The notes beneath the pieces are model-generated. The model was not told the DNA's origin and ran no database searches. It worked only from the letters and a program-made list of their open reading frames with translations. From Rhopalosiphum padi (Eukaryota > Arthropoda > Insecta > Hemiptera > Aphididae), in NCBI RefSeq assembly GCF_020882245.1, contig NC_083598.1, positions 60,983,858-61,047,857 on the forward strand: a stretch of 64,000 bases of DNA, read 5' to 3'. This document shows, piece by piece, positions 15,699-28,752 of this stretch. Position 1 is the first letter of the stretch; every line of letters begins with the position of its first letter. The translations under genes were made by a program, and so were the position numbers.

Positions 15699-15794
15699 CT
15701 GGAACACGCAGTAGAACACGTACGTGAAATGGGCTGCTCTCGACGAACGCCGAACATCAGCGAGGGATGTCACATCACGGGCCCGAGTCGACAT
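15699..15794 (-). CDS. Cuticular protein CPR, candidate exon 1 (start codon and first half of signal peptide)
   Basis: Minus-strand exon of 32 codons from an ATG at 15794-15792 to a strong donor (CAG|GTGAGT, GT at 15698-15697). The peptide starts MSTRARDVTSLADV and ends in a hydrophobic run, HFTYVFYCVFQ. It ends in phase 0, and the exon at 179-1 begins in phase 0 with LAILGTVAS, so the join yields one continuous hydrophobic segment (about residues 22-41) followed by KIDGG, a plausible signal peptide and cleavage region. Insect CPR genes commonly have the first intron inside the signal peptide, which fits. Odd points are the long basic N-region (about 21 residues before the hydrophobic core) and the intron of about 15.5 kb. 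The in-frame GTG at 15818 is not needed as a start. The pairing is an inference from phase, splice sites, strand and hydropathy; no transcript was seen. Confidence 0.6.
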
Positions 15795-15852
15795 AATTGG
15801 TGGCTGCGGGAGCGACACTGACGGACGGCTATTGCGATCCCATTAAAAACGA
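15795..15852 (-). promoter_or_regulatory. Possible core promoter of the cuticular protein gene
   Basis: Directly upstream of the ATG on the minus strand is an arthropod initiator match, TCAGTG at 15821-15816. If transcription starts at its A (15819) the leader is about 25 nt. About 22-31 nt further upstream (15850-15841) lies the AT stretch GTTTTTAATG, only a weak TATA-like match. The surroundings are CpG-rich compared with the AT-rich background. This is inference only. Confidence 0.3.
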
Positions 15853-16430
15853 ATCGTGTAAAGTGCGGGGCATATAATGGTATACCACGTGCGCGTGTAT
15901 ACAGTGGTTATATTATAGTGTGCCACTCGACGGCGGAAACGTACAGACGTACCCGACGGACGGCGATATTGTTGTTATTTTATTATTATTTATAATATAA
16001 TATTATAAATAATAATAAAATATGATACCGAAATAAACGTGCTGTTGTGTAGCCGGTCGCGTGCGTCTTGACGACTGACGGCCGGCAATACCGAGTAAAT
16101 CAATATATATATATATTTTATAAATTGCAGAACCGCGAACGGAAAATTGTTATTATTGAACGGGACGCGAGTCTAACGTCGGCGACGTGTGCGCGGGTGA
16201 CGTCGTCGTCGCGCGTACCAATATTATACACTATACGGTTGTCGCGTGACGAATGAAAGCCGCAAACTCGCTGCGGCGGACCGCCACACGCGGAACCGGT
16301 CCCCGCAGACTCGATCGCCCGTTCCCTCTACAACACGTCGTCGTCGTCCCGCAGCTACTGTCGCCGCGACAGTGGAAATCGAAAGCGGAACTTCCGACGG
16401 CCGATTGCATCGCCATATAATAATATTATG
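15853..16430. other. CpG-rich block upstream of the cuticular protein promoter
   Basis: Dense in CpG (for example GTGCGCGGGTGACGTCGTCG near 16190) and clearly richer in GC than its flanks. Overlapping open frames occur on both strands (16068-16256 plus, 16231-16416 minus, 16246-16470 plus), as expected by chance in GC-rich DNA in which AT-rich stop codons are scarce. None looks like a known protein. It is best read as an upstream regulatory region, perhaps with untranslated exons of a divergent transcript. Confidence 0.3.
15976..16022. repeat. 47 bp perfect AT palindrome
   Basis: Two 23 nt arms made of T/A-rich triplets (TTTTATTATTATTTATAATA type) around a single-base centre, fully self-complementary. 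It lies about 160 bp upstream of the proposed cuticular gene start and could extrude a cruciform. It may equally be a by-product of ATT/AAT repeats. Confidence 0.85.
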
Positions 16431-19400
16431 TATTGGCTATATATTTATATATAATATTATGACGTTATGATATTATTATCATAACCAGGACCGCGGTATC
16501 CATGTCTCGTCGTCCGCTCTATATTTTCGATGACGACAACATTACACCGTAATCGCTATTTAAATACTTTATAGTCATATATTTACATTTCGAACAAATA
16601 CGAAGTGGATGCATCGCACTGAACGCATCTTTACCCCGTACGTTTAAATGCCAGATTAAATGTAAATTTAATTACAAATAAGTTATATATAGGTAATTAC
16701 TGCATAACGACAAAAAGACGTATTTAAATGTATTAGAAAACCTATACTTATTAGTTATTATACAAATAGTTATGCATTTTTTCATTTACAGTGCGACGAC
16801 GCGATGACGAAATAGTGTCTGTGTAGTCTGACCCTATAGTTACCTATATCAACTAGTTATCAATTAATAATGTATAATTATGCTATTTCACACATTTTAT
16901 GCGAATCGGATTTGCCTTTCCCCCACGATTGTTTCGTGTCCCTCGTGTCCGGGTCACGTGATGGGGATATATCTACATAAGTACCTATATGTATATATAT
17001 TATATAGTAATAAAATATGCTATCGATATATTATTAAGTATTTCGCTACGAAACGCTTCGAAAATTAATTTGTTGACATGAGTAAATTTTATTCGCATCA
17101 AGATTATGATCAATACCAACAGCAGAATAAATTAGCATACGAGTTACCCATTAAAGTATTAAACTTAGAGGATTTAAAATAAAATTAACTCGTTAATTGT
17201 TATGAATTGAGTTATATAAATTGCACAACTAAGCTAAGTTAATAAATAACCCGTTATGATAGGAAGTTACACTTTAATATATCATATTAACTTGTCGATA
17301 GCTTGCAATGTCTTGGAAATTTCAAATTCGGGATTTCCATTGATTATTGTGGTGTAATCAACTATGCCGTCATTGGTCACTGATCGTTATAACTAATACT
17401 ATCATCACCGAACACAGGTGCCGTCGTTGCCTTAACGAGGTCACGCGGACCGCGGTATTTACTAGTTTACCACAATCTATAGAAAACAAACAGTGGTTTC
17501 CTTATATATTGTCCGCGGAAGTACCAAGAGAGATTATCTAATACCATGCGATTATCCGGTCGTCGTTAAAATGTTCTCCATAAATAATGTCAATGAAATA
17601 AACGATTTTAAAAAGTAATTTTTAAAGCAATAAATACGAACAGTTTGAGCAGATACTAATCATGATGAATGGTAATATTATTATATAGGTATATATTGAC
17701 CGTTTCCAATGCGATGAATTGGATCTTTCTAATTGAGCGTAAAACTCATTATATTTGCAAAATAATATATAGTAATAATTATTGTTATAGTATGAATATC
17801 AAAATATCTATGGTAGACACCCTTAGAGAGTAATTATGCGTCTGCGCCAACAAAATGATAGGTTTCAATGTTTCTTGAATATTTCAACTCGTTAAATTTT
17901 AAATATATTTTAACAATAATATTGTTGAAACATTAGTATTTTAGAAACATATTCGGAATAGGAATTAAATAGGTCTTATATACGTTACACTTTTTACCAA
18001 CATTTAAAAGTCCTGTGAGATATAAGCTAATCAAACTCACAAATATTGATAATGAATACAATTTATATACTGTAATACAATAATATTTATAAATAATTTA
18101 TATTAAGCTTTATTTATGTCCTATAAGTCTTAAAAAATTAAATATGTACTGTACCAAAACTTACAACTAATTCAAAATAAATATAATTTTACAATAGTTC
18201 TATTTGCTTTTGAAATTAATATGGTAGTCGTGTGTGTCGAATTTTATTATTGAACAATCACATTTTATCGGTACATGTTCCTAACAAAAATTACTCTTAA
18301 ATCAGTTTAGTTGTCAGATACCTATTTAGCAACAAATTATTTAAAAAAAAAGAAAACCATAATCAAATTAAAAAATAACACGGATCAAATCTATTGTTTC
18401 AAACAATATAATATAGGCATAGTGATAGGGGTTCTATGTTAGCCTATAAATTATCATAATGAATATATTATGTTTGGATGTTAAGAAATGCATTGCAATT
18501 TATGTACCTATTAAGCATTAGTTACACTAAATGTGTTTATATTTACTGAAAATTTCTAAACAACTCAACGAATTTGAATATTTTTGTATCGTAGTTGAAA
18601 TTTTTCATAATTTATAAGTAGGTATAATTTTTACTGAATTATTAAAGTTTATTTGCCAACATTTTTAAAACGAATGATATTTTATGTCATGATAAAGAAT
18701 GGTTTAAATTAATTTTATAAATAAAAAACCTTTAAAATAATGTTCTATACTTAGTTCAGATATTAATATGGGTATGTTTTCATTAATGTAGGAAGTAGCC
18801 AAAAGTGAAAAACCAATAGGTAGTTAACTAATGATTAAGAGGAAATGGGGATTCTTATACATACTGGAATGTAAATTATAATAAATAATAATTACATACA
18901 TAAATAATTTGCTATTGTTTAACCTTTATTTTAGCTTAGTTTGATTTACAGCAAATATTTATTATCCATTGCTACAAATTAACTAAATTAATTTCATATC
19001 ATCAAGGAAATTGACCTAAGTAGATGTACTTAGATCATAAACATAAATACACCTTCTTGTCCATACTATTGTCCTTGTGCAGGGATTACACAATCGGAAC
19101 GCACCTAACATAGACGTTGTGTATGCATTGTTGCAACTCATTACTCATTTCAATTGTATATAGATATTAAATATTAAAGATAGAGAAAGATATTAAGTAT
19201 CTACTACCTATTATTATATTATACATACAGACATCAAATTGTATCAATGTCAATGTTAAATAACACGTTGTGTCAAAAAGTGGGATCCGCGTGTTTGGTA
19301 AATATGTAGGATGATAATCTGGAGGCGGTTTCGCAAAGTAGGATGCAAAATAATAAATGCTCTTAATTTATGTTGACCTTGTATCTTGAAAAAACAGATT

Positions 19401-22194
19401 TAAGTTATTTTTCTCGCAAATGTGGTGACAAAATGTTTTTCATTCAACGTTGTTATTCCAAGAAACACCCGTGTTCAAGACGATCCCATTGAACATGTAT
19501 CATACAAAAACAAACAGAAAAGTAATAATGAGCTTAGGAATGGCGTTCGTGGGATAATAAAACGTATGGTAAATATACCTAGGTTATAATACCTAATAAT
19601 GAGAAAATCCTTGAAGTATTCTCATTCAGAAACTTTATTGAATCAAAATGCACACAAAATACATTTTTCGAATACATAACACAGGGTTCCAAATTAAGAA
19701 ACGTTTCAAGGATAATTTATAAAAAAAAATCTATGTCCAATGCAATTGTAAGTTTAAATCAAAAAATGTATTTACTATTCATAAGTATTTCTATTTAAAC
19801 TCTTCTACGCGTGTAAATTAATATTTTTAAGTAGGCATATATATAATATCATATCAAACAATGAATCTAATAATAACATAATATGTTAATTGCTTTAAGT
19901 TGAAAACAAGAAGTTAATGCCTTAAACTATTAAATTTTTCTGATTTAAATTGTAATAAGAGCTGATTTACCGATTACATTTATGCTGTAAAGAACTTAGA
20001 AATGTAGCAATAGATCATGAATTCATGATAAATAATCAATATAATGTTTCGGTGAAAGTGAACCTTCAGGCCTGCGTGTATTTAATGTATTATAGGGCTC
20101 ATACGTATTTGTATATTGTTTCAGTTATTAGATCGTGTTGGACACTATAATATAGTTCCAAGGACTTTTGCTTGTATAACGGGCTATCAAGCATCATTAA
20201 ATCTAGAACCAACACATATAAATATATAAAATTTATGTTCTATGAAATATCTAATATTAAATATTTGCACTAACTAGCAAAAAGCTGATTGCAAAAACGC
20301 AAAAAAAAATTATACAAATCGAGAAACAATAGAAATTTAATACGAGAATTTAATTCTTTGTTTAAAATTATTAGTTTATTAACATTCCAAGAATATTTCA
20401 GTTGTGAATTCATACGTAAACAATAAACCGATTGTTTTAAATTGTGTATAATAATATAGTCGTCCAAGTATAATTTGATCAGACATCGACCAGCTTCATT
20501 ATTTTTAAAATCAGAAACACTATTTGAATTACTGTTAGTCAAACTTTTAATTAAATAGTCTAATAAGTAATGTATATTTCTTTTACATTGTTAATTTATT
20601 TTGAAATTCACTCTAATGCCTACAGCTAACGTTACAAATTAATTAATGTTCAGAACTTCAAGTATACCCTATGGAAATAGATATATGTACCAATAAATAA
20701 ATGTATAATATTCTAAAGAGAAAAGAGAACTATTGAGAAATTAGTGATATGTTTTCTAAATTGTATACAAAATTAATCAATATCCGTTTTATTTTACTAT
20801 TAGTACTTTGAAATATAAAATAATTACTCATGAAAAATATTGATTATATTTTATAAGTGTTAACTAAACAAATTACAAGTCAGATTTCAACTCTCAGGTG
20901 ATTTATTTAATCAAATATTTTATTATATTATTAATAATACTAAATTTTTCTTAAAGTATATAGTAACTTATTATAATACTTATCTAGGACCAACAAGATA
21001 TATTTATTAAATTAACATACATTATGTTGGCAGATATATAACAAGGCGTCAAGGCCTAACATAGCTAAAATTATAAAAAATACAATTGTATTATGCGATG
21101 CACTAACGAGAAATAAATATAATATGCATCATCATGCATGTAAGATGTAACACATTTAATTACCAATAAAATTATCTTCTCATAATTACATAATATACAT
21201 TTTATTATTAATTATATATATAAATATCTAAATAGGTAATAAAACCCAGAAAAATGTGTACGTAACAGAAGAAGAACGTGTTCTTCTTTCATGCCACCTA
21301 TATGTAGGTGACAAATATCAATTTCAATTACGACTATAAATATTACGTACTTCATAAATTAGACTAGGTAGTAAGTAAAAATACAGGTTTTTATTATATC
21401 ATAAAAACTATAAATTCCAAAAAAAAATTGTATTCAATTTATTTTATAAATTTAAAAAAAATTAAATACCATTCTAAAGCTTAAAAGTATAATATAGAAT
21501 ACTAGATTAAGCTCATAATATAATATAATAAGAATAATATGTGTACGATTACGATATACAACTGATATATTGGTATTATAATGTTAAAACTATTCAGATT
21601 TTAAAGACTTAAAAGAGTTGATAATACTTTTTTAAAATACTATAAACTTTGAATTAAATTGAAACTTGCTTCTTTATGACTGCCATCAGGGTTGATTCAA
21701 TTGAAGAAAGGATAGATATTTAAGTACAGTGTAAATCATAGTTAAAAATGCACTTAAACAAACTTTACTCGATCAAGGAAAATACAAATAATTAAATTAT
21801 CAGTATTATGGGTAATATAATTATGATTTCCTCAAATAAAATTAAATCTATTAAATATTTAAAAAAAATGATTGATCAAGTTTTACGTACAAGTCTAAAA
21901 ATAATAATCTGAATGATTATAAAAAAATACAATTAAAGGTTCCAAATTTTTAATTATTAGCATTCATTTTTCCAGTGTTTTTTAAAAAAAATTTTAAAGT
22001 TCAAAACATTAATGGAAATAAAAAACAAATGCCCGCCCAATAAGAATAACAATAAAATATTGACTTACGATTACGACGACATACAATCCGAAATCCATTT
22101 CGACGTCGACTGTTAAGTCTTCCTTATTTCCGACGGTAATCAACGACGAAAACAACAATATAGTGATGCAACTAAGACGAAGAGGATAATAATA
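16431..22194. other. Non-coding AT-rich stretch
   Basis: No gene, conserved motif or transposon end was recognised. The open frames here (for example 16880-17068, 17347-17541 and 20270-20542) are low-complexity or lack splice and start support. Confidence 0.5.
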
Positions 22195-22450
22195 CTACAC
22201 GCCACTGGTCAGCGGTAGCACAAACATCAACACCGCGCTATAATGACACAATATTATTGCGATTATTAACACAAAAATGACAACACATGGGCGACACGGG
22301 AGTACGCGACGCGACCGGTCTGGACGGTATGATGTCCAGGTGTGTGCCATTTCGAACCAGCGGCTGTGGTCGTCGCGTGCCCACTCGAGATATATCTGCC
22401 CACGCAGGGGCACGCCCGGTTCGCGAATGTCCAGCACTCGCGGTAAATCT
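22195..22450 (-). other. GC-rich segment with an 80-codon open frame, possible exon
   Basis: On the minus strand an acceptor-like TTATATAG (around 22449) is followed by an open frame to a TAG at 22197-22195. The first half has protein-like composition and GC-rich third positions: EPGVPLRGQIYLEW, ARDDHSRWFEMAHTW. The second half is strongly hydrophobic (FVLIIAIILCHYSAVLMFVL), like a membrane segment. The other two minus frames and one plus frame (ATG at about 22288 to the donor-like GCG|GTAAAT near 22441) are also open over much of it, as is common in GC-rich DNA. No family is recognised and no upstream exon was found. It could be a real terminal exon, a decayed exon or merely a CpG-rich regulatory island. 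Confidence 0.25.
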
Positions 22451-22684
22451 ATATAATAAATAGGAAAAATAATCGTTTTTGTTTTTTATTGTCTGGAAGC
22501 TGTTATTGTTGTATAACACCCGATAATACCGTCGCCGTCGTTGCCGATTTATCGTCTTGACCTCTATTCGCATATATAATAATAATATATTATCCGTCTA
22601 GTCGATATTACTACTTAAAAATACAATGCCATGTATATATGTATATATTTATACATATTACAGTAACAGCTCCGATGGATATAG

Positions 22685-22723
<39 letters not shown>

Positions 22724-22930
22724 AAGTAAAGAGACATGAACGCCAACGCCGACGACAACGGTCCGCTCGCGACTTGACCCGGGGCAACACGTTTATATTT
22801 CGTATAAACACACGACGACGGCCGACGAGAATTTGATGAAACGGATACAAGCCGCGGCTGTAGGAACGACTGCACGAGGAAACAGCGGGTACAACCATGA
22901 CGTAACGCCTATGTTACATATTATTGCCGC
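22451..22930. other. CpG-richer region around an (AG)n repeat
   Basis: Contains GC-rich tracts at about 22500-22570 and 22740-22920 with many CpGs. The open frames at 22611-22898 are dominated by translated AG/CT repeat (SLSLSL or REREREer-type peptide) and are not genes. Together with 22195-22450 this forms the widest GC-rich island of the middle of the window, so a promoter is conceivable. Confidence 0.25.
22689..22718. repeat. (AG)15 microsatellite
   Basis: Thirty nt of uninterrupted AG repeat, GAGA-type. Such runs can bind GAGA factors near promoters, but nothing here proves a function. Confidence 0.9.
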
Positions 22931-25861
22931 CACCGCCACTGACCATTCGACAAAACTTATGCACAGTTATCGTTTTATTTGATTGATACAGTGGGGGTGG
23001 AGAGGAGTGAGAGAGAGAAAGTGGTCAGAGGGAAATGAGTAACTATAATAGGTATCTTTATTACCAGAAACTGTGCAGTCTTTGTCTGGGGACTTACACA
23101 ATGCACAACGTATATTGGGACAACCATAAATATAAATACGTTTAAAAAATATCTCGATTTGGGGAGGGGGCGATACTTAAGAAATAAGAATACACGAGAG
23201 CGTCGAAAACTTTATAACTTAAATAATACGATATACTTTTATCGCTGGTCCCACAAGCCTTACACTGAATTATCCTTTGACGATAATTATTATTATTTTT
23301 CTCCTTAATATACGGATTAGATGATAATATTATTTTGATATTACCTATATATACTATATAGGTATATTATTATTTTAATGTATACATGTAAACGAATGGT
23401 ATTTCAGCCATCAGTTACGCGCTTGTAAACGACCTGTGATGGTAAATACGTAACACATTATATCAGTTATATGTTTATGATATATAATATGCACATGCAC
23501 AAGGTAAAAAGTTCTAATTTATTTATTATTTTACTCTTACTTAATAAGATAAATTAGTGCCATTTAAATCAATATCTTTGGTCCTTCCTCTATAGATCAT
23601 CGTATATAATAATATAAAAATCTGCATGGATTACACATAATATAATATTTAATACCCCTTTGTATATTATGTGAAACACTGATGATTCGTCATTGTCATC
23701 TATTCAAAGAGCAAAAACACTAAATCAGTTGTATTTTATATCAAGCGTACAGCGAATACTATTAAGCATAAATAACATGGTAAATGTACCTTTACCACAA
23801 ACATCAATCATGTTAGTCAAAATAAAGTGTACCGCGCTAAAAATATCTTCTCGGGTAAAATATGAACTTTTTATTCTTTACCCGTTATAAAAGACTCGGT
23901 ATATATACATTGTTAACTGTTATTATTCATGTTCTTAGATTATTTTATATGATGTTCGATATTTACAATATCAATTCAAAGTGTTTCATGGTAATTGGTG
24001 ACTTATATTTAACAGCCATAGAAGTAATAATATTATTAATATTAAAATATGTATAGATAAGACGCAACTTTAAATTATCATCCATTGCGTTAAAGTTAAG
24101 TGAACTGAATTCTGAGTTTTTGCTATTTCACTTTAAACATAAAAAATAATTAAAAAGATAAAAAATACAGATTTAGTATAGGTATAGACTAAAAAATTTA
24201 CTCTTCTCTATATTAAGATTATAATTTCATTTAAAGTATGTACTTGAATGATTACTAGAGACTTATTTATTCATTCATAATAAATATAATTAATTCTTTG
24301 TTGGCCGAAAAAATAATAATTATACTATACAAAGCCATTCTGTACGATGTACTTACGTGGGTGTACATGTACAGTGTCACAAAGCAAATAAGTCGCAAAT
24401 TTATTCGTTTTTTTGACAGGTCTAATGATAGTATGTTGACATTCCATCACTATTTCTATCACGTCAAGGTAACCTTATTAAAATCAATAACGGTCAATTA
24501 AATTTTTTAATATTTAAATATACTATAGTACTAATTATTACTTTAAAGTATCTAATTTCAGTTAATTATAATTTTTTCATTTTAATTCATATACTAAAAA
24601 AGTGGCAAAAAAAATATAAAAAATATAATTTTATTGCAATGTAAGAAAATATATTGACGTATTATTGACATTATTGTATTCAATTAACGTTATTTTTATA
24701 ATTGCAACTGAAAAGTATATTTTTATTAATTTAAAACATACAATACACGTACAACAAGAAAGTTAGCTTGATTTCTTCCGTTTAGTTTATTATAAACTCG
24801 TAGAAAACTAAGGAAGTTATTTTTTAATTAAAGTTAAAATGGATATATACCTATATTAGGAAAACTCATCCAACTTTCGATTTCTTATAATTAATTGTAT
24901 TACATATTATATGATTAACGGTTTCAAAATAACGTAATGTTATCAGAATAATATTGTATAGAATAAAAACAATATTTTTTTTAAATGTTTATCCATTATA
25001 ATAATTTATAAAATATTTGATTAATCCATAAATAATTAAATTTGTCGTATTTGCTAAAACATTGTATTTAAAATTGAAAAATATATCTCCAATTATTAAT
25101 GTTTCTCACAAATATACTCTATAAAAAATATATATATTTTTCGTTTTTATTTATTTTAAATTTAAATATGTCAACAAGGTAAAATTATTTTAAGATATAT
25201 AAGCAAAAACCAAATTAGAGCGATTGTCATACTTTTTTAGTGTATCTACAATAATTGTATTATGTTACGTCTATATAGTGCATTAATACCTGTAGTCAGT
25301 AAACTGTGTTTTTTTATAAAAATAATCATTGTAATATTATTATACTGGAAAAACAATAATTGCGTAAAAATAAACAGAACAAAATATTTATAATTTACAT
25401 TTATTTAGTTTAAAAAAAGGGTCATTTGCATTTATAAAAAAATTATCAATATAAATGCAAAACTAACCTCATGATCCAAGCATACATTTTATAAAGTTGA
25501 TACTTGATTTAATTGATTAATGATTGTAATACTTTTGATGAACCAAACATAACATTATAATTTACACGATGAATATTGTTTCAATAAAAACTTATTATTA
25601 TTTTGAGAAGTATTGATTCATAAGAAATTATCTTTTTTGAATATTTAACCTACATGCGCAATAATCATATTTTATACGCGTAGTGCATATTTTTTACACA
25701 CATGTTAGACGTTTTTTGGTGATATCCCGATCAAATTTTGTTTGTTTTTCAAATGGCCACTTATATTTTATATTATTCATAGTCCGAAACTAAATACTTT
25801 GATACTCGTCTAATATGAAACTTACTTGGAAATATGTATCTGCGACAAAATAATCCTAGTC

Positions 25862-25915
25862 TATATATATATGTATATCGTATATGCATATATATATATG
25901 TATATCGTATATGCA
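25862..25915. repeat. Perfect 2 x 27 bp tandem repeat
   Basis: Two identical copies of a 27 nt unit (AT run, then GTATATCGTATATGCA) lie head to tail. The lack of divergence points to a recent slippage event or minisatellite. Confidence 0.85.
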
Positions 25916-28676
25916 TGCAACATATTCATCAGAACAAAAATACATGTAAATATTCGTTTAGGACAGTTAAATCAGATAAGTATTTACGTTAGGGCCGTAC
26001 TTAGGACAAAAATGGCCCATTGCAAAAACAATAACTTTGTGAGGCTTCGATTTTATATATTTATATTATAAATGCCTTTAAAATAAACACTTAATTACTA
26101 TTTATATTAATCGATTCAAAATAAATTATTCTCGTACAGAATAATCGTCTATTTTTTGATAAAAGCAGAAATAATTGTGCACAATCTCCAAATTACGCCA
26201 ACAAAGTCATAGCGGCTGAAATGACGTATGGACGGCGATATTATATTATCTCCAAGAAAGAAATTATGGTTATAAATAGAGTGCATGAAAAAAAATAAGC
26301 ACTTGTTTTCTGAAAGTATTATTACTATACCCCTCAGGTATTAATAAATATTAATTAATTTAAATATGGCTACTATTTGGTATCCAAATAAACGGACACG
26401 TTCTGGTATATGCGATACGCCCTGTTGGTTATTGCAGACTGTTGATTACTTTATAACATATTTATTTTCTGTTACCCGTAAACCATTAATTCCATTATAT
26501 TGTCAAGTCGCTACATATTTCGAAAAAATATAGTACAATAAAATTGCATTAAATGTTGTGTAAGTTTCTTACGCAGATTTAAAATTATGATTATAACTTA
26601 TAAGCTACCAAACGTGCAATTCGCGCGTATAATATAGTATTGTGGTTTTAAAGATAATCGCATTTACTCTTATATATAATATCTCAGCTGTTGTAATATT
26701 ATTGATCGATTCGTGTCTATCTTATTTTTGTGTTGGTCAATATTTTATAAGCGCGATTTAGGCACTTCTAAAAATTAATAAATACCAATTATCATACCTT
26801 TGCAATATTAATATGATACACCAGTTATTATATACCTACCTATAAATATTAAATTGGTGCAGATAATAATATTAGTAGGTATCTAATTCAAACCTAAATT
26901 ATTACATTTTACTCTACATAATAATATTACATAATACATTTTTTTTTTTTTTTATTAGAAATGTATTTAATTATATAAAATACACATAATATAATATATA
27001 AATACAATAATATCTGCTCCTTTAAACCGTAGCTTGTGTTCCTGTAGACAGTTATAATTTTGCTTATTAAAATATATTAAATATCATGAAAAAAAATTAT
27101 ATATAAATTATATAATAATAATAAGTTACGGTTGGAAATACGTATACAGATTAAATAAGAACATATATTTACATAATTAATAACAAAGTATAAAATTTAT
27201 TAACAAAATATTAAAAATATCAACACACGTAAATTATTCTATTAAAAATTTTACGTAATTATAATACAGAAAATAGCCAACTATAAAATGTTCTTCTCCT
27301 TTTTAATGCACCGGAGTGGATATCTTTTCTTGTTGTAATTGGCTTTTGATTAAAAAAAATTGGAACCCAGGTAGTCAACAAAATATTGACTAAAAAATGT
27401 TTAGAATATTTTACAGATAGATCATAAGCTCTGTGTTCTCTAATATTACTAAAATTTATTTTATGCATTATTAATGAAACAATTTTCTTAAATATGAAAA
27501 GTATTGTGATTTTTTTTATAAAAAAAACCTTATTGGCAGAGCACCTAGTATTTTATAATTTAATTTAGTGGAGCCTTCTAGTGATTTTTTTATTTAAGAT
27601 TATTCTTACTATGCTTCTTTGATTTTGTTGTAAATTTTTTATATTATTGTTATATTAATGATAATAATCTAAAACATGTTTTATATAGTAAAATTTAGAT
27701 TTTATTATTAAAACTACTTATTTACGAGACCTAAAGAGTTTAATGTCAATTTTTTATTTGTTTAAGTCATTGAATTTTGAAACTCAGTTATTACATGTTA
27801 TACTGAGAAAAAATATTATTTATAGTAGGTACCTACTCTTAAATTATGTAATAACTGATAATATATTATAATGTTAATACATTTTAAGGTATTGAAAATT
27901 ATTATCGAAATAAAATGAAACTTTCCAAACATTTTTATGAAACCATAAACATACATACATAGCATACATAGGTATAATATGTAGCCAATGGCCACATTAA
28001 GCAAATGAGGCATAAAGTTATAACTTTCTAATATCAAAAAAGTGTATACAAAGTTAAATTGATCCAAAATCATTGTAATCAACATATAATATTTCACTTA
28101 TTGTTCGAAAACAATTCCTTATTTGTAATGATACTATAAAAAACGATAAATTATTTATTTCATTTTAAATGTTAAGAATTAGGTTGTATAAATTGTATTA
28201 TAAATATTAAATACTTATTAAGTATTAACTGCTAAAATATGTCTGTTTAGACTATACAAATAAATCCTTAAAACGTTACTAAACTTTAAACTAACTAAAA
28301 TAATTTCACAGTTTTAAATATTAAAAAATGTCTTTATTATTTTAAATTGTATAAAATAACAATTCTTCACATATTTTTGAATTTCAAACACTGTTAATAT
28401 TTCTATACATACAATTATAGTTTATAAAAGCAATATTTTCACCACATACAGTATAAATATCTAGATTCTAGAATTCTAGATATATTATTTTGACTTTTAT
28501 ATTAGGTATTTAAAAATACTTAAAACGTAAATAATTATAATCGTATTCAATATAAAAACCTTAACAGTTTTAAATATTACAAATAGTTACTAAGATCACA
28601 GTATTATTTTTGTGGATACGATATATTAATATGTATTCATCACCATTGTAGGAAATACGAGTATAAGCTCCAGGTT

Positions 28677-28752
28677 TGTTTGTTAACGTCCCGGTCGTCG
28701 TCGCCAGGCCCCCACAAAAATTAACAGTTCCACACACGCGTTCTGCCCAAAA
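28677..28752 (+). other. CpG-rich patch ending in a splice-donor consensus
   Basis: A short GC-rich segment (GTCCCGGTCGTCGTCGCC) in AT-rich surroundings, followed by CCCAAAAAA|GTAAGTACC. It looks like a possible untranslated first exon on the plus strand. No downstream coding exon was found to pair with it. Confidence 0.2.

Noticed and set aside
22611..22898. Overlapping open frames on both strands around the AG repeat
   Set aside because: They are translations of the (AG)n microsatellite and flanks.
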